From the NCBI RefSeq assembly GCF_027257935.1, contig NZ_JANZKW010000001.1, positions 1 through 64,000 of the forward strand: 64,000 nt of DNA, written 5' to 3'. The position numbers were made by a program, and so were the translations under genes. Shown piece by piece: positions 1 to 7,738 of the stretch. Numbering within the stretch: the stretch's first letter is position 1; every line of letters starts with the position of its first letter. The stretch is from Chitinimonas sp. BJYL2. GTDB taxonomy: Bacteria > Pseudomonadota > Gammaproteobacteria > Burkholderiales > Chitinimonadaceae. The notes under the pieces were generated by a model, which saw only the letters and a list, made by a program, of their open reading frames with translations, searched no databases and had not been told where the DNA came from.

Positions 1-288
1 GTTATAGAAGTGCAGGACCTCCTCGGGCTGGACAGTCTTGTAACGCGGCGAAACCACCGACAGTGGGGCCATGGTGTCGGAGCGAAACAGCACCTTGGCA
101 TCGGGATTGACGCGGATGTGCATGCCTTCGCCCGAGACGTTGTAAAGCACGTCGCTTTGCTCGATGGTCCAGTCCATGCCGGCCTCGGTGAGCCAGGTTT
201 CGAGGGGTTGCATGGGAGACAACGGGTTGCCCAGGCCGTGCCAGGGCGTCTGGCCGGTAAAGGCCATGGTTTCGATCAGATGGGACAT
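1..288 (-). CDS. DUF932 (TIGR03299) phage/plasmid-like protein, N-terminal part only
   Basis: The first 96 codons of a minus-strand gene that runs off the left edge. Translation begins MSHLIETMAFTGQTPWHGLG, the typical opening of the phage/plasmid-like protein TIGR03299 (DUF932) family, whose members are about 300-400 residues and sit on plasmids, prophages and islands; function unknown. The ATG at 288 is preceded by TGGAG about nine bases upstream. The later conserved region (FRSDTMAPLSVVSPRYKTVQ) also matches the family. It supports the mobile nature of this end. Identification rests on remembered family sequence. Confidence 0.8.
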   Translation of the reverse strand, partial: MSHLIETMAFTGQTPWHGLGNPLSPMQPLETWLTEAGMDWTIEQSDVLYNVSGEGMHIRVNPDAKVLFRSDTMAPLSVVSPRYKTVQPEEVLHFYN

Positions 289-309
289 ATCAGGGCTCCA
301 AGAATGACA

Positions 310-331
310 AAGCCCGATAAAGATCGGGCTT
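310..331. promoter_or_regulatory. Perfect hairpin upstream of the DUF932 gene
   Basis: A nine-base perfect inverted repeat (AAGCCCGAT, loop AAAG, ATCGGGCTT) lies just upstream of the DUF932 start. It has no T-run on either side, so it is unlikely to be a classical terminator. It could be a leader-RNA structure or an operator. The remaining spacer to 546 shows nothing else I can name. Confidence 0.4.
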
Positions 332-546
332 GAAATGAGGTCTTGATCGGCTGGATCGGGACCTATCGCTGGTGGTTCGAGGAGGTGATATAGATCTGAA
401 GAAATCTAGGATCGTGGCGGTGGCGGGTTGGGGGTGTTCTGGGTGCGAATATATCGGGGTTTTTCATCCATTTGGGGGATGCGTAGTGAATCAGAGAAGC
501 GCTACGCTTCGCCGCCATTACATGAGGTTGACTACGGAATCGCTCC

Positions 547-996
547 TTGGAAAACAAACGCATTTGGACAATTGAGATTCCTGTTGGCAGTGGTGCACCC
601 TATAGCCAGATTCGCTTTCGCCAGCGCTCTGCCGGGTTCGAGGAAAAGCCGTATCCGGTGATCATGGTCGATGCTGAGCGATTCATTACTTGCTGCCAAC
701 ATCCTGCAATACCTGAGTACGTTCCTGAGGTTCCCTTGTGGGAAAAGCAACGGTTGGCGAAGGTAATCGCCAACCTTTCCGGACATGGGCGTATTCCTGA
801 AATGCCCATTGCAGTTATCAAAAGGCAGGCCGACGGGCTGTACGGCGTTGAATTCACCAACGGCCGGCATCGTTCCAGGTTGATGCACTACTGGGGCGTC
901 AAAAGCTTCCCCGTTGAGGTCGATTGGTCGTGTGCAGTGTTGATGGCACAGGTCTGTGGACTAAATACGCCTACAGCGGAAGGTAATCCCAAGTAA
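547..996 (+). CDS. PFIF-like (plasmid fertility inhibition factor family) protein
   Basis: A 149-residue protein. The stretch VEFTNGRHRSRLMHYWGVKSFPVEV near the C-terminus (about residues 102-126) resembles the ParB-like 'NGRHR' motif of proteins annotated as plasmid fertility inhibition factor family, which are common on plasmids and islands; family members block conjugation of co-resident plasmids in some systems. The start used is a TTG at 547; an in-frame stop lies at 529-531 and the next ATG (664) would remove a well-formed N-terminus, so TTG is preferred, with only a weak ribosome site. The family call is moderate and based on the motif alone; it could simply be a ParB-fold hypothetical. 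Confidence 0.5.
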   Translation: MENKRIWTIEIPVGSGAPYSQIRFRQRSAGFEEKPYPVIMVDAERFITCCQHPAIPEYVPEVPLWEKQRLAKVIANLSGHGRIPEMPIAVIKRQADGLYGVEFTNGRHRSRLMHYWGVKSFPVEVDWSCAVLMAQVCGLNTPTAEGNPK

Positions 997-1058
997 ATGC
1001 CTACTAAGCCTCGGGGCAGCTGGTTTTTGAGAATGATCGAATCACACTGGGAGGAAGA

Positions 1059-2135
1059 ATGGCAGTTGCACAATTGGATGGCGTACTGAACCAAGCTCAG
1101 CGCGATAGCCTGGAAATCGTTGATTTTATTTTTCACATCATTGCACCTGATGTCGACGAAGACGACGAGGTTATCTTTCTAGATGAAGTGCAATTACAAG
1201 ATAAGCAAAAAGAATTTTTCCTGGCCCGCCTGCGCGAAATCGCCGAGGGTACCCAGTATGTATTCAAGCCAGATGCGGTACACCTCAAAGAAAAGTGCGA
1301 ACAGTTGACCGCTGCGCCAGACCGGTTCATCGAGCTATCACGACAGATCACAGCTAATTTCGCTGGGCGCCATCGAGGCAATATGGCAGCAGGCGTATTC
1401 ATTGTATCTACGGTGAAGTATTTGGCAGCCGCTCATAACTGGCAGCAGCTTGTATTTCTTGTAAAGATGGACAAACAGCCCACATTTACATACAGCTACA
1501 AGGAAATAGATGGTCGTCGCGTCGCCGTATTGGACGAAGTTTCCAATTCGTTAAATGAAAGCAAAGGCGCAGTACAGAAGAGTGCACTAATCGACGTATC
1601 GGAGCGATTCGCTTGGGATGTATTGGCCTTCGATAGAATAAAAAAGCCGGGATTGGGGGATTACTTTCGCGGTTTCCTTGGCGTAACTGAGCGTCAGCAA
1701 GACTCTGTGCTTACAAGATCCGCCCACGTAGAGGTACGGAAATGGGCGAAGAGAATACCGGCTGACAAACTTCCCCCAGGTGAAGACCTGAATACCTTCA
1801 TTGGCCGGTCGCTGAATTACTTGAAGGATCACGATGCCTTTGATACCGATGAGTACTTGAATGCCGTAATTCGGGACGAGGATGCCGCTCGCAAAGCTGA
1901 ACTTATGGCATCACTCCGGGAGGCGCTTGCCGAAGCCGGGGTTGCAGGGCAACAATTCAGGCCGCAGCCAGGATCACTGCGCGATAGTGACCGAAAACAG
2001 GTCTATAAGACGTTTGAGGGGGTAACTATCACCTTCGAAGGTACCCAAGAAGAGATGGGTATGCATATCGAGCTATTGGATGCAGGACGTACTCGCATCA
2101 CCATTGAAACAAATCGACTGGACCCCAAGGGTTAG
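1059..2135 (+). CDS. Nucleoid-associated protein, NA37/YejK (NdpA)-like
   Basis: A 358-residue soluble protein resembling the 37-kDa nucleoid-associated family (YejK/NdpA, about 335 residues). The central segment, AAGVFIVSTVKYLAAAHNWQ followed by an LDxV block and GDYFRGFLGVTERQ (about residues 205-225), mirrors the YejK core. YejK binds the nucleoid; island-borne paralogues are often next to uncharacterised partners. The ATG at 1059 has a strong GGGAGGAAG ribosome site. The next gene starts six bases after its stop, so the two are very likely cotranscribed and translationally coupled. The role here is unknown; a phage-defence or DNA-silencing function is only suggested by context. Confidence 0.65.
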   Translation: MAVAQLDGVLNQAQRDSLEIVDFIFHIIAPDVDEDDEVIFLDEVQLQDKQKEFFLARLREIAEGTQYVFKPDAVHLKEKCEQLTAAPDRFIELSRQITANFAGRHRGNMAAGVFIVSTVKYLAAAHNWQQLVFLVKMDKQPTFTYSYKEIDGRRVAVLDEVSNSLNESKGAVQKSALIDVSERFAWDVLAFDRIKKPGLGDYFRGFLGVTERQQDSVLTRSAHVEVRKWAKRIPADKLPPGEDLNTFIGRSLNYLKDHDAFDTDEYLNAVIRDEDAARKAELMASLREALAEAGVAGQQFRPQPGSLRDSDRKQVYKTFEGVTITFEGTQEEMGMHIELLDAGRTRITIETNRLDPKG

Positions 2136-2141
2136 TAGCCA

Positions 2142-3587
2142 ATGACCGCTGCAGCGGACCTTCTAAACGCAATCAATGAACTGCGCGCACATGCAGCGCA
2201 GTTCATTGATGAGAGCTTCCGTGTGACCATGGAAGGTCAGGCGCTTGATGATGCTGCAAAAGCTATCATTCGACGGATTACGGACCAAGCCTCCCAGCTA
2301 GGCGTCGACACCCCAAGTCTTTTGATTTCGGGCGGGTCTGTTGATGCGGCCGAGCTAGTAGACTCCACCTACGATGGCGAGCCTTGGCGGCTAATTTTGG
2401 GGAAGACAAAGCTCGCGAAAACTCTGCGGGCGAGGGATAACGAAACAACCTTGTTGTTTTTTTCGGTGGATGGATTTAACCAATGGCTGGCCCGCACGGA
2501 CCCGTTCTTGTATCCAAGCGGGAATGAGCCAGACCTGGCCGAACCAACGACGATCCGGGTTCTTGGCCTGCAGAGTGGGTTTGGTGGACAAATACTTTGG
2601 GTATTGCCTCTGTGGGAAGAGGCCTCAGAGGTAGCTGATGTTGCCCTGCCAGATACATCCGCAATACATGGGTTGATCCATACCAACTCGGTCAAGGCGC
2701 TGCGGGTTTGTCCAAGCGCATTTGCGTTGACTTGGGGAAATCTATCGACCGGAGAAGCGACCCCTTTGGTTCAGTTGAGTACGCGCGTACTTGCAGCATG
2801 TCTTGTTCAAGAACTGCGCCGTGTTGATGATCGATATGAAGTTACTCTACGTGGCACCAAGAGAATCTCACTTCCGCTCCTAGAGGGAGAGTGGGCGGAA
2901 ACTCCGGAGCTGCTCTCGCGGCTGATCGAGGCGGTTCGTTGGGTATATGAGGAACGGTCTGAAACGCGGCTACGCCTGATCATGGATCGGCTTTCGATTG
3001 ATATCCAACAAGGGCAGTCATTGCTGCATGGATTAGACAGCTACCTAACAGCTGCTTTGCAACAAGCGCGTGATAGCTATGGGTTTGTAATCCTTGAGCG
3101 AAAGGACGCTTATCACAAGGAAGTCCGTGAGCTCATGAAGGACATGAGATCGCAGGCCGATTTATATGCGGCCAAAGTGCGGGATTTGGTGGGCAGCCTG
3201 ACCCGTGATGTGCTTGGGATTTTGGTATTTATCGGTTTTTCGTTCATTGGCAAATTCGATCAGACGAAATTGCATGAGTTGCTTACAAGCGCTGAGCTCG
3301 CGCTGCTTGTGAAGGTACTGGCAGCCTATCTGGTTCTGTCCTGCATCCTTCAGCTTGCTTCGCATCTGCGGGACGCCAGCCTTGCCTATCAAGAAAGCGA
3401 AGCATGGCTTGACGTACTCCAGCACTACTCTTCACAGGCCGAAAAGCGTGACCGGTTCATGGAACCAATTGCAAAACGCAGGCTGACCTTGTTCTGGGCG
3501 ATGGTCATTACTGGCGGCCTTTATTCGCTGCTCGCGTTAGTAACTTGGAACCTTCCCTTCGTGGCGGAACTCCTGCTTGCTCAGTAA
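2142..3587 (+). CDS. Unknown protein with C-terminal membrane segments, partner of the NA37-like protein
   Basis: A 481-residue protein I cannot assign to a family. The first about 350 residues look soluble and end in a charged helical stretch (ERKDAYHKEVRELMKDMRSQ). Three hydrophobic segments follow, near residues 355-375 (VLGILVFIGFSFIG), 385-408 and 448-475, giving an inner-membrane C-terminus. The start at 2142 lies six bases after the NA37 stop and lacks its own strong ribosome site, so coupled translation is likely. The arrangement of a soluble sensor-like domain plus a short membrane module, paired with a DNA-associated protein, is similar to the layout of several membrane-effector defence systems, but that is inference. 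Confidence 0.7.
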   Translation: MTAAADLLNAINELRAHAAQFIDESFRVTMEGQALDDAAKAIIRRITDQASQLGVDTPSLLISGGSVDAAELVDSTYDGEPWRLILGKTKLAKTLRARDNETTLLFFSVDGFNQWLARTDPFLYPSGNEPDLAEPTTIRVLGLQSGFGGQILWVLPLWEEASEVADVALPDTSAIHGLIHTNSVKALRVCPSAFALTWGNLSTGEATPLVQLSTRVLAACLVQELRRVDDRYEVTLRGTKRISLPLLEGEWAETPELLSRLIEAVRWVYEERSETRLRLIMDRLSIDIQQGQSLLHGLDSYLTAALQQARDSYGFVILERKDAYHKEVRELMKDMRSQADLYAAKVRDLVGSLTRDVLGILVFIGFSFIGKFDQTKLHELLTSAELALLVKVLAAYLVLSCILQLASHLRDASLAYQESEAWLDVLQHYSSQAEKRDRFMEPIAKRRLTLFWAMVITGGLYSLLALVTWNLPFVAELLLAQ

Positions 3588-3959
3588 TGTACCAACGCCA
3601 CCTCGAGCTGGCGGTTTCATTTCTCGAACTCTTTCCCTCCGACACACGAGTGAGCTACACCTCTGCCTAGACCTAAAACATGCTAAAAATAACCGCCCAT
3701 GCCTGCTTAGGCAGAGAAGCCAACTAAGCAGCGAGCTGGGTGACTGCAACTCGGCCAAAGTGGGCGTTCGCATAATAAGTCGCAGACAGCCTCTTTCATC
3801 TGGGAATAGTCATTGAATTATTAGGAAACAAGGGGCAATGCAGCCGTTGGACCTGGATTTCCTCTCCAGAGGAACCCTAAGGTATCTGTCGCCGAAATGG
3901 CCGACTGCTAAGGCCATCCATCATCGATCGTCTTCGCTACGCAGACTGAGACGAAGAGC
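3588..3959. other. 372-base spacer between the two defence-like operons
   Basis: No convincing gene. It contains a nine-base inverted repeat, CTCTGCCTA at 3661-3669 and TAGGCAGAG at 3708-3716, separated by 38 bases, with a smaller hairpin (TGCCT-GCTT-AGGCA) nested at its right arm. No T-run follows, so it is not an obvious terminator. It probably holds the promoter of the GHKL/PRTase operon; I see no clear -35/-10 pair. Confidence 0.4.
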
Positions 3960-5147
3960 ATGAGTGCTCTGTTGGTAAAGTCTGCCTGGGACGTAAAAAT
4001 GAATATTCAAACCATTGTTAAGAACTGCACGATTGACGATATCCGAGCGTGGGACATGTCTGCTGTCGATGGGTTCAAGCTCACCAGAGCCTCGAGCTTT
4101 GAACCTGGAGCACAAGGGCTTGCGCTTGCGAAACTCGCCACACACAAGAAGGGCGAGCTAGTCATGCAGTGTGCATTCCCCGAACCGGTGAGTGCCGATG
4201 AGTTCGAGGCTTGCTTGCTGGGTGGTCCATTTGGTATCTCTCTGATTCGCCATGCGAAAGTAAAGTCGTTTGGGCAGGAAAACAAAGCTGCCTCTGAGGC
4301 ATTTGATCGGAACTTGGCCAACTTTTACTTGCAACGCGGAGGCCTCCTCGGCAAGGGTCAGAGTTGTGCCTTGGTATGCGTAGACCCCGCCCACAAGCTT
4401 CCGTCTATGCTCAGGGCATACGCCAAGAATGAGGACAAGGACTTTCCATTGGACGAGTCTGACTTCCGTCAAATGCTCGCCTCAATGGCGGCAGCGATGG
4501 GTTTTCGCAGCTTTCTGAACTCGTCTACCGAGTCGTCCTTGAACTCGTTTGTGTTTGAGTGCTTCGTCAACTCCCAAGAACATGGCCAATCGTCGAAGAA
4601 CAAGGTTGCTCGACAAGGCGTCAGGGCACTGCTGATTGAGAAGGTAGTCGTCAGCGCCACCACAAAGCTTGACAAGCTATCGAAGGGGTTGCAGGAATAC
4701 ATTGCCCGAGCGACTGAATCACCAGAAGGCAAGTTGGGGCTAGGGCTAGTGTGCCTAACAGTTTCGGACCAAGGAGATGGGATCCAGGTAACTTTGCCGC
4801 CGGTATCGCCAAATGAATCGGCAAAGGATCGGTTCGCGCGTGCCTTTGTTCGCGAAGTGACCCGAAAACCGCAGGGGGCAATTAAGCGAGGCTTGGGACT
4901 TTCACATGCGTTGTCCGCTGCCCACAAAATGCGCGCTCGTATCGAAATTCACTCTTCAGGTATTCACTACGTACAAGACTTTTCGCTTGGAGAGTCTCCC
5001 TATCCTGAGTTGGATAAAGATGCCATCGCGGAGGACGACTTAACCCGAGGATCCGGTACCTCCGTCTCTATCTGGGTTCCGGAATATGCGTCCGGTTTAG
5101 ACCAGCCGGACATGTTCGACCAGAAAAACCTCCCGCCGGCAGCATGA
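3960..5147 (+). CDS. GHKL-family (HATPase) ATPase
   Basis: A 395-residue protein whose C-terminal half carries the Bergerat ATP-binding fold: an N-box with E200, N204 and E207-H208 (FVFECFVNSQEHGQ), a G1 box SDQGDGI (about 269-275), a glycine-rich GLGL at 311-314, and a closing GSGTSVSIWVP near 364-374. No histidine-kinase H-box or transmembrane segment is present, so it is a stand-alone ATPase of the Hsp90/MutL/kinase superfamily rather than a two-component sensor. The N-terminal 180 residues are unrecognised. An alternative ATG lies at 3999; neither start has a strong ribosome site. The stop overlaps the ATG of the next gene by four bases, showing a tight two-gene operon. Confidence 0.75.
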   Translation: MSALLVKSAWDVKMNIQTIVKNCTIDDIRAWDMSAVDGFKLTRASSFEPGAQGLALAKLATHKKGELVMQCAFPEPVSADEFEACLLGGPFGISLIRHAKVKSFGQENKAASEAFDRNLANFYLQRGGLLGKGQSCALVCVDPAHKLPSMLRAYAKNEDKDFPLDESDFRQMLASMAAAMGFRSFLNSSTESSLNSFVFECFVNSQEHGQSSKNKVARQGVRALLIEKVVVSATTKLDKLSKGLQEYIARATESPEGKLGLGLVCLTVSDQGDGIQVTLPPVSPNESAKDRFARAFVREVTRKPQGAIKRGLGLSHALSAAHKMRARIEIHSSGIHYVQDFSLGESPYPELDKDAIAEDDLTRGSGTSVSIWVPEYASGLDQPDMFDQKNLPPAA

Positions 5148-7324
5148 AGACCTTCGTACGCCAAGAGGTATTGCAGGACCTCAGCGATCTCGGCTCTGCG
5201 CTCACCCGTTTAGACGAGAGGTGCGTACAGGAGGCCGACAGCATTCTGATTTACCTCAATGGTTTCCTGTGGATGGGAGCAGTTGCCGGTGATCTTCCTC
5301 TAGACAGTGCTCGACTCCAAGCGAAGGAACGCCTAGCTGGGAGAGCTCTTTTCTTTGCGCCAGACCCAGCATGGCTTTGTGGGCATAGTGCCCATCCCGT
5401 ACATGCTGGCTTCTACAAGCCGTTGCGATTTGAGTACGACGCCAAAGAAGATTCGTCGATTACCGCTTTAGGCGAGCAAGACCTTCAGGACCTCGTGGCG
5501 CAAGCTATACACGCATCGATAGAGGAAGGGCTTCCTCGCTGCATTGTTCATGCACCCGATGGCCAACATTTCGAACTACCCTCGAAAGCGCATGCGTCGC
5601 ACTTCATTCGGCTTTCAGAAGCTTTTGACTGTGTAGAGGCAGTTCAGCGGACCGCTTACTGGGTGGTTGTCTCTCTGGTTATCCAGCTGGCGTGTCACGA
5701 GGACCTGCCTGAACGCAGGTTTCTAGTCGACCATCCGAGCATGCTGCTGCTCGGGACGCACGTTAACCAGATCTATGGTGGAGTACATCAAGTACTTTGC
5801 CTGAAAGGATATCCCAGCGAGACCACACTACGAGCGGAGGCCTCGCGAATCCTGGTAAATGGTCCATTGGTCACGGCGGTGATCGGAATTACGTCTACAG
5901 GCAAGCTTGCTCGCGTACTCAAGGAGTTGGCAGAGACCAATCAAATTGAATTGGACATCTGTACGGTCTTCGCAGCCACGGATCTTCCTGATAGCCTGAT
6001 GCCACTAGCTCGTCTCTCGGTCGAGGGCTACTTTCACTCCTCAGATACCGCCTCTTGCGAGCATTGCGGGCAGGGAAATCCGCCACCGATAAGAGTCCAA
6101 GGGAACTCCTTTCTTGTCGGTATCGCGGAGATCAAAGAGGTCAAACTCTCCGGTAAATTCTTTAAAGAGCAGCGGCCATTCCTGGATAAGTATGGCGCGG
6201 TTCCCGGTGCACTAAGGGTGCATTTTGATGACCCGAATGAGGTGTATCCAAGACATCACGCATTCGGCATCGACGCAGCTGTGCTGCTCAAGACGCCAGA
6301 ATTCCAAGACGAGGTTCTTCAGGTATTGACTTCAATGGATCCTGCACCTGATTTCGTTGTCATTGCCAATCACAAGGCCAGCGATCTACTCAAAGAGATA
6401 ATTGAAAAGTGGCGCGATCTACCGGTGGTTTTTCTAGATCAACTAAACGAGCTACAAAACCTACCCCAAAATCCGACAGTTTTGGTCTTTGACGACAAAA
6501 TCGTCTCTGGATGTCGGATGCGTAACCTCAACGTAGGTTTGCGTGCGCCTCGCCCGCATCTATGGGAAACGTTCAATCACGTACATTTCTTCGCACCAAT
6601 AGTGACCACCCGATCTAAAAAGCAACTAGATCAGCTGAGGAGTGGACTGACAACAAACCACGACTGGGGTGCAACACTCCACCATCTCTATTGCGTGCAT
6701 CTCCCAGACTGGCATACATCAGCTGATTGCCCCTGGTGTCAAGAAAAGAGGTGGCTTGAAAAGCTGGCGAGTAAGAGCGGAAAGTTCGACAGCCCTCTCA
6801 TCAATCGTTTGGCTCTGTTGTCCGCGGGCGAGCCGCTTGATCCCATGGGGCATCTAGCAGCGTTGCCTGATGGGGCTCCTTTCCCGCCATTGGGAGCAGG
6901 ATCAGTTGCAGGGAAAGCTGGATCATCGCAATTACAAGTGCTCATGGCCACGGCCAGTGCTGTGCAACAGCTTAGAACCGGTGAGGGAGTAAGCTTGAAT
7001 CCTTACTCGCTGACCAAGCCAACGCGTCTCGCATGCTTCGTGTTTCAAGATGCCTACACGGAAAAACTCATTGCCTGCTCCATTCTCCGCTCCCTCACTT
7101 CGGACGAAGTCTCTGTGGACATGGGGAAATACTTGGTCACGTTGATTCAGGCTCCACATCTTTCCGAGGGCGCAGATTTGTACCAGATTGAGCTGTCCAT
7201 GGCGCTGATTGCAGGCAAGCTGGGAACAGCAAAGGAAATCGCTTCAGCGTGGGAAAAACTCGTTGTCTACGGCATAAGCGAACAAAGTCTGAGTGAATTA
7301 GGATTCTTGCACCAACCGCAGTAA
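5144..7324 (+). CDS. Large phosphoribosyltransferase-like protein partnered with the GHKL ATPase
   Basis: A 726-residue protein without close match in my knowledge. Two segments look like type I phosphoribosyltransferase (PRTase) folds. The second has a PRPP-loop-like signature, PTVLVFDDKIVSGCRMRN (about residues 444-461), preceded by a beta-alpha unit FVVIANHKASDLLKEI. The first has VTAVIGITSTGKLARVLKEL (about 243-262), lacking the acidic pair, so it may be degenerate. Two Cys pairs, CEHCG near 305 and CPWC near 529, may bind zinc. The gene overlaps the GHKL gene (ATGA). PRTase-like domains occur in several predicted conflict systems; whether this one transfers a phosphoribosyl group, hydrolyses PRPP or binds a nucleotide ligand cannot be told from sequence alone. 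Confidence 0.55.
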   Translation: MKTFVRQEVLQDLSDLGSALTRLDERCVQEADSILIYLNGFLWMGAVAGDLPLDSARLQAKERLAGRALFFAPDPAWLCGHSAHPVHAGFYKPLRFEYDAKEDSSITALGEQDLQDLVAQAIHASIEEGLPRCIVHAPDGQHFELPSKAHASHFIRLSEAFDCVEAVQRTAYWVVVSLVIQLACHEDLPERRFLVDHPSMLLLGTHVNQIYGGVHQVLCLKGYPSETTLRAEASRILVNGPLVTAVIGITSTGKLARVLKELAETNQIELDICTVFAATDLPDSLMPLARLSVEGYFHSSDTASCEHCGQGNPPPIRVQGNSFLVGIAEIKEVKLSGKFFKEQRPFLDKYGAVPGALRVHFDDPNEVYPRHHAFGIDAAVLLKTPEFQDEVLQVLTSMDPAPDFVVIANHKASDLLKEIIEKWRDLPVVFLDQLNELQNLPQNPTVLVFDDKIVSGCRMRNLNVGLRAPRPHLWETFNHVHFFAPIVTTRSKKQLDQLRSGLTTNHDWGATLHHLYCVHLPDWHTSADCPWCQEKRWLEKLASKSGKFDSPLINRLALLSAGEPLDPMGHLAALPDGAPFPPLGAGSVAGKAGSSQLQVLMATASAVQQLRTGEGVSLNPYSLTKPTRLACFVFQDAYTEKLIACSILRSLTSDEVSVDMGKYLVTLIQAPHLSEGADLYQIELSMALIAGKLGTAKEIASAWEKLVVYGISEQSLSELGFLHQPQ

Positions 7325-7738
7325 CCGTGCAGAACAACTTGCTATGTAAGATTGTTGGAGTTCAGCTTGAATCGCCCCGACTTCGGTAGACAGATCGATT
7401 TCTGCTTAATGAAATACAGCAGCCATTACGTCTCGGTTACTTGAATGACCGGTTTGGCCGAGGAGCGGTCAGGATAGCGCAACACGGTCAGCTGTTCGGC
7501 CAAAGCAGCCTCACTTGCCGACAAAATGAAGTGACTGCTGTAGCTCTTAATCCAGACATTAACGTTTGAGTTCACCAGCCAGCGGATGCGAACACCCCCT
7601 CTGTATGAGCTCTGGCATTGCAAAGTGTTAGGCGCCTCTACCAACCTGCTTGCCGACATACATTCCTAGCCCAGCTGCTAAGTGGTACTTGCCCTGCCAC
7701 GGCTGAACGCAGCGATAGGCGGCTCGCTGTCTTGCCCT
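7325..7738. other. 414-base spacer between convergent genes
   Basis: It separates the plus-strand PRTase-like gene from the minus-strand helicase. The only candidate content is a 77-codon minus-strand open frame (7426-7659), described separately. I see no clear rho-independent terminator and no tRNA. Confidence 0.35.
7426..7659 (-). CDS. Possible small hypothetical protein downstream of the helicase
   Basis: A 77-codon frame beginning MSASRLVEAPNTLQCQ, with AGGA five bases before its ATG and in the same direction as, and 80 bases downstream of, the helicase gene. The translated sequence has no recognised domain, membrane segment or low-complexity run. It could be a small partner, the decayed end of a larger gene, or chance. 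Its only support is the ribosome-site spacing and the lack of any competing feature. Confidence 0.25.
   Translation of the reverse strand: MSASRLVEAPNTLQCQSSYRGGVRIRWLVNSNVNVWIKSYSSHFILSASEAALAEQLTVLRYPDRSSAKPVIQVTET

Noticed and set aside
408-422. Possible partial copy of tRNA-Ser 3' end (ATCGTGGCGG)
   Set aside because: Only ten bases shared with the region around 15627; not enough for an attachment repeat.
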